A DNA stretch of 64,000 nt from Veronia nyctiphanis (lineage in GTDB: Bacteria > Pseudomonadota > Gammaproteobacteria > Enterobacterales > Vibrionaceae), in contig NZ_PEIB01000005.1 in assembly GCF_004116385.1 (NCBI RefSeq), forward strand, positions 1-64,000, written 5' to 3'. Positions 61,189-64,000 of this stretch are shown here, one piece after another; position 1 is the first letter of the stretch, and each line of letters starts with the position of its first letter. A program made the position numbers and the translations under genes. The notes under the pieces are model-generated. The model did not search any database and had not been told where the DNA came from. It was given only the letters and a program-made list of their open reading frames with translations.

Positions 61189-61929
61189 ATGTTGGATTTG
61201 CAAGGTTACGAGTGGTCGATACTACAGGGAGCGTGGATTACCCTTAAGGTCGCTTTGCTTTCTCTGGCGCTCGCCGTTATGTTGGGTATGGCGGGGGCAT
61301 TGGCCAAACTGTCCGAAAATCGTGTTGCTCGCAGTATTGCCACATTTTATACCACGGTGATCCGGGGTATTCCTGATCTGGTCCTAATGATGCTTATCTT
61401 TTATGGTGGTCAGATCCTGCTCAATAGCAGTCTTTATTCAATCAATGAAAGCATCAACGAATATTTTACGTCTAATGATCCCAAACACGAGTGGACCTCA
61501 TACTTACCGGATTATGTCGATGTTAGCCCTTTCATTGCGGGTGTATTGACGATAGGTTTTATTTTTGGCGCTTATATGGCTGAAACCTTCCGCGGCGCAA
61601 TTTTAGCGGTAGACAATGGACAGCTTGAAGCGGCAAAAGCGTACGGAATGAGTAAAGTGCTGGCCTTCCGCCGCATCTTGCTGCCACAGATGATTCGCCA
61701 TGCGTTACCTGGCTTTGGTAACAACTGGCTGGTGTTGCTGAAGACAACGGCACTGGTTTCTATTATTGGCCTCAATGACATGGTCCGAATGGGTACATTG
61801 GCTGCGGGCTCGACACAAAAGCCGTTTACCTTCTATTTTGCGATTGCCCTTCTCTTTTTGTTATTTACGGCGCTTTCCACGGCAGGTTTGAAGTGGATGG
61901 AACGTAAATTCAGTATTCATACCCGATAG
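61189..61929 (+). CDS. Basic amino acid ABC permease (HisQ type)
   Basis: 246 residues. TTVIRGIPDLVLMMLIFYGGQILLN and the EAA-like loop AKAYGMSKVLAFRRILLPQMIRHALPGFGNNW are shared with HisQ. About five helices. 12 bp before the second permease. Confidence 0.91.
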   Translation: MLDLQGYEWSILQGAWITLKVALLSLALAVMLGMAGALAKLSENRVARSIATFYTTVIRGIPDLVLMMLIFYGGQILLNSSLYSINESINEYFTSNDPKHEWTSYLPDYVDVSPFIAGVLTIGFIFGAYMAETFRGAILAVDNGQLEAAKAYGMSKVLAFRRILLPQMIRHALPGFGNNWLVLLKTTALVSIIGLNDMVRMGTLAAGSTQKPFTFYFAIALLFLLFTALSTAGLKWMERKFSIHTR

Positions 61930-61941
61930 CTGGAGGTTGAT

Positions 61942-62619
61942 ATGGATTTTTCTCTTGTTATCGAAACGTGGCCAATCTACTGGGAAGGCTTGTACACCAC
62001 AGTTTGGCTGGTGGGTTTGGCATTAGTCATTGGACTCATGGTCGCGATACCACTCGCTGTGGCGCGAAATGTGGGTAACCCTTTCATATATGGGCCTGCT
62101 TGGGCGTTCATTTATTTCTTCCGCGGGACACCGCTGTTGATCCAGCTCTATCTGATCTATTACGGGATGAGTCAGTGGATCGATGTTAAAGATACTCTTT
62201 GGCAACATGCGTGGTTCTGTGCTTTGGTAGCATTCGTCCTAAATACTTCCGCATATACAGCTGAAATCGTTCGCGGTGCCATTAACGGTTTGCCGAAAGG
62301 CGAAGTAGAAGCGGCTATCGCTTACGGTATGAGCCCATTTAAGGCGTTTCACCGGATTGTTTTACCCAGCGCACTGCGTCGGGCATTGCCTGCTTACAGT
62401 AATGAAGTGATCTTCATGCTGCACGGCTCTGCGGTGGCGGGTATTGTCACTATCATTGATTTGACGGGTGCGGCACGTATCGTGAACTCACGCTATTACG
62501 CTCCGTTTGAATCCTTCCTGACGGCAGGTTTATTCTACATGCTGCTGACTTTCGTCATCCTTTGGGTATTCAAAAAGGCAGAGCATCGATTTTTGCGCCA
62601 TATGCGGCCGTTAAGTTAA
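61942..62619 (+). CDS. Basic amino acid ABC permease (HisM type)
   Basis: 225 residues, GGAGG 5 bases before ATG. FIYFFRGTPLLIQLYLIYYGMSQ and the loop AAIAYGMSPFKAFHRIVLPSALRRALPAYSNEV match HisM. Last gene of the operon, ending at a terminator. Confidence 0.91.
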   Translation: MDFSLVIETWPIYWEGLYTTVWLVGLALVIGLMVAIPLAVARNVGNPFIYGPAWAFIYFFRGTPLLIQLYLIYYGMSQWIDVKDTLWQHAWFCALVAFVLNTSAYTAEIVRGAINGLPKGEVEAAIAYGMSPFKAFHRIVLPSALRRALPAYSNEVIFMLHGSAVAGIVTIIDLTGAARIVNSRYYAPFESFLTAGLFYMLLTFVILWVFKKAEHRFLRHMRPLS

Positions 62620-62635
62620 CCCTTATTGCTTACAA

Positions 62636-62662
62636 AAAAAGGACCTCAGAAGGTCCTTTTTT
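62636..62662. terminator. Bidirectional terminator between the ABC operon and xthA
   Basis: AAAAAAAGGACCT-CAGA-AGGTCCTTTTTT between convergent genes. Confidence 0.88.
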
Positions 62663-62682
62663 GATTCTGGTGGGCAGTACTG

Positions 62683-63488
62683 TCAGGCAAACGTTGACCA
62701 AATCGGGGCATGGTCAGACGGCTTTTCGATTCCGCGTAATTCATAGTCGATGCCAGTGTCTTGGCATTTCGCTGCCAATGAAGGCGTCGCCAGAATGACA
62801 TCAATACGAAGGCCACGGTTATCGTCAAAGCCGCGAGAGCGATAATCAAACCACGAAAACTTATCCGTCACATCCGGGTATTGCTGGCGGAAGGTATCAA
62901 CAAAGCCCCAGTTCATCAGCGTTGCTAGCCATTCTCTCTCTTCAGGTTGGAAAGAACATTTACCCGTCTTCAGCCAACGCTTACGGTTCGGCTCACCGAT
63001 ACCAATATCACTGTCCAGAGGCTGATATTAATATCGCCCATCACAATGACATCCTGCTCGTTGGTATGGGCGTCGTTAAGATAAGTCATCAAATCTTTGT
63101 AGAACTTGCGCTTCGCCGGGTACTTGGTTTCGTGCTCGATGTTCTCGCCCTGCGGGAAGTAACCGTTTAATACTGTTACCTCTGAGCCGTCTTCTTGCTT
63201 GAATGTCGCCATGATCATCCGGCGCTGCGCATCTTCATCATCTGTAGGGAAGCCTTTTTGCACGCTGACAGGCTCATGCTTACAAAGCATCGCCACACCG
63301 TAGTGCGCTTTCTGGCCGTGGTGATAGACCTTATAACCCATGGCTTCGACATCCTCGAGCGGGAAAGCCTCGTCGTGGACTTTTATTTCCTGAAGGCCAA
63401 TGACATCAGGCTGATGCTTGTCAATAAGTGCCTGAAGCTGGTGAAGGCGGGCGCGCAATCCATTGATATTGAATGAGATGACTTTCAT
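62683..63488 (-). CDS. xthA: Exodeoxyribonuclease III, frameshifted
   Basis: AP endonuclease and 3'-5' exonuclease of base excision repair. 268 residues after repair, the E. coli length. N-terminus [18 protein letters not shown]; metal Glu in [17 protein letters not shown]-terminal [12 protein letters not shown] and KPSDHAPIW. One missing C at 63020-63021 (AGCCCTCTG read as AGCCTCTG) restores [37 protein letters not shown]. Monocistronic. Confidence 0.95.
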
Positions 63489-63757
63489 TGTGAGTCTTGC
63501 CTTGGCTAATCATGTGTTGAAAAGCTTATTCTGACTTGTTTGAGATTGTTTTTCTATGAATGGTTCACCATTCGCTTTGGCGATGACTACTTATTCCTGA
63601 TTCCGAGTAACAATTCAAAGCCGAATAATGATTGTTTTTTGTTGTGTATTCAAGTCTGGAAATGAATACGTTTAATTAATCCATCGCTTTTATAGAAGAT
63701 AGGCTCAACCTCCCTCTTTACCATCCACTGCTATGTTGATCTCATTCGGAGATAGGT
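63489..63757. other. Intergenic region upstream of xthA
   Basis: 269 bp, AT-rich, no gene seen; should include the xthA promoter. Confidence 0.4.
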
Positions 63758-63857
63758 ATGAATAAATGGGTAACCTCTCTTTTCAGTCTGTGTGTTATCA
63801 GCACCATCACTCGCAGAAGTTAGTACAAATCCAAAAACCATTTCAATACCCAAAGCC
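63758..63857 (+). pseudogene. Possible small secreted peptide, reading frame broken
   Basis: GGAG lies 6 bases before the ATG at 63758. MNKWVTSLFSLCVISTI is a clean signal-peptide start, but the frame stops after 22 codons. One base removed or two added shifts into SLAEVSTNPKTISIPKALK and a stop, giving a cleavable leader and about 16 mature residues. Given the many indels in this sequence it may be an intact small gene. Not recognised. Confidence 0.3.
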
Positions 63858-63976
63858 CTCAAATGAGTTTTTTTTCATCTCGCTCATCCACAGACTTAAC
63901 ATTCGATGACTTGTGAGTCTCATTTTTGTGACTATGCTTTTTATTGATATTTAAGTTATTTTTTTGGAGCGCCGAA

Positions 63977-64000
63977 ATGAAACTATTCCAAACATGCAAG
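63977..64000 (+). CDS. Start of a gene cut by the window edge
   Basis: TGGAG 9 bases before an ATG reading MKLFQTCK to the window end. The AT-rich upstream fits a promoter. Identity unknown. Confidence 0.4.

Overview
The window reads as ordinary chromosome of a marine gammaproteobacterium in the family Vibrionaceae. The evidence is the hemA-prfA-prmC-sirB2-sirB1-kdsA block facing lolB-ispE-prs-pth-ychF, a PanP-type decarboxylase, NutA-like 5'-nucleotidase, copA-copG under CueR, and yfbV next to ackA-pta. Moderate GC and many TRAP, LysE and NhaC transporters fit a Grimontia, Enterovibrio or Photobacterium relative, but the genus is a guess. I see no phage, integron, IS, CRISPR or defence genes.

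Layout. 1-230: end of a tRNA-Leu/tRNA-Met array with its promoter. 0.4-10.3 kb: housekeeping genes for translation, PRPP, isoprenoid, haem and KDO synthesis around a divergent lolB/hemA promoter. 10.4-17.3 kb: chemoreceptor, an NhaC-family transporter behind a MetJ-type box (probably the methionine transporter MetT), 5'-nucleotidase, YbaK-like deacylase and a LysE exporter. 17.3-19.2 kb: smrA, a 45-residue DUF3149 protein, and tRNA-Pro followed by decayed tandem repeats that carry its 3' end. 19.2-24.8 kb: CueR-controlled copA-copG-traB copper operon and cnoX. 25.4-30 kb: tesA back to back with the YbbA/YbbP ABC exporter, then an epimerase. 30.2-32.5 kb: a tight operon of two DUF1538 membrane proteins, a PII-like protein and a tandem-CBS protein, the best candidate here for an undescribed system. 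32.5-40.3 kb: SelW-like protein, voltage-gated cation channel, TauE/SafE permease, PanP, TRAP transporter. 40.4-46.4 kb: old yellow enzyme and TetR regulator with three operator-like repeats, LysE exporter, then a divergent signalling pair in which the hybrid kinase has lost its catalytic residues. 46.4-56.1 kb: pta-ackA, yfbV, chaN, rlmA, a CbiM-like protein and ycaO. 56.2-63.5 kb: a TPR protein, an orphan peptide-binding protein, a basic amino acid ABC transporter and xthA.

Data quality dominates the reading. Fifteen genes, several essential (prs) or central (pta, ackA), are split by about 21 single-base frameshifts. Almost all are one missing base, often in a short C/G or A/T run, and restoring it rebuilds a conserved motif and the normal family length. 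I treat these as sequencing or assembly errors, not pseudogenes, and give each gene as one full-span CDS with the break marked.
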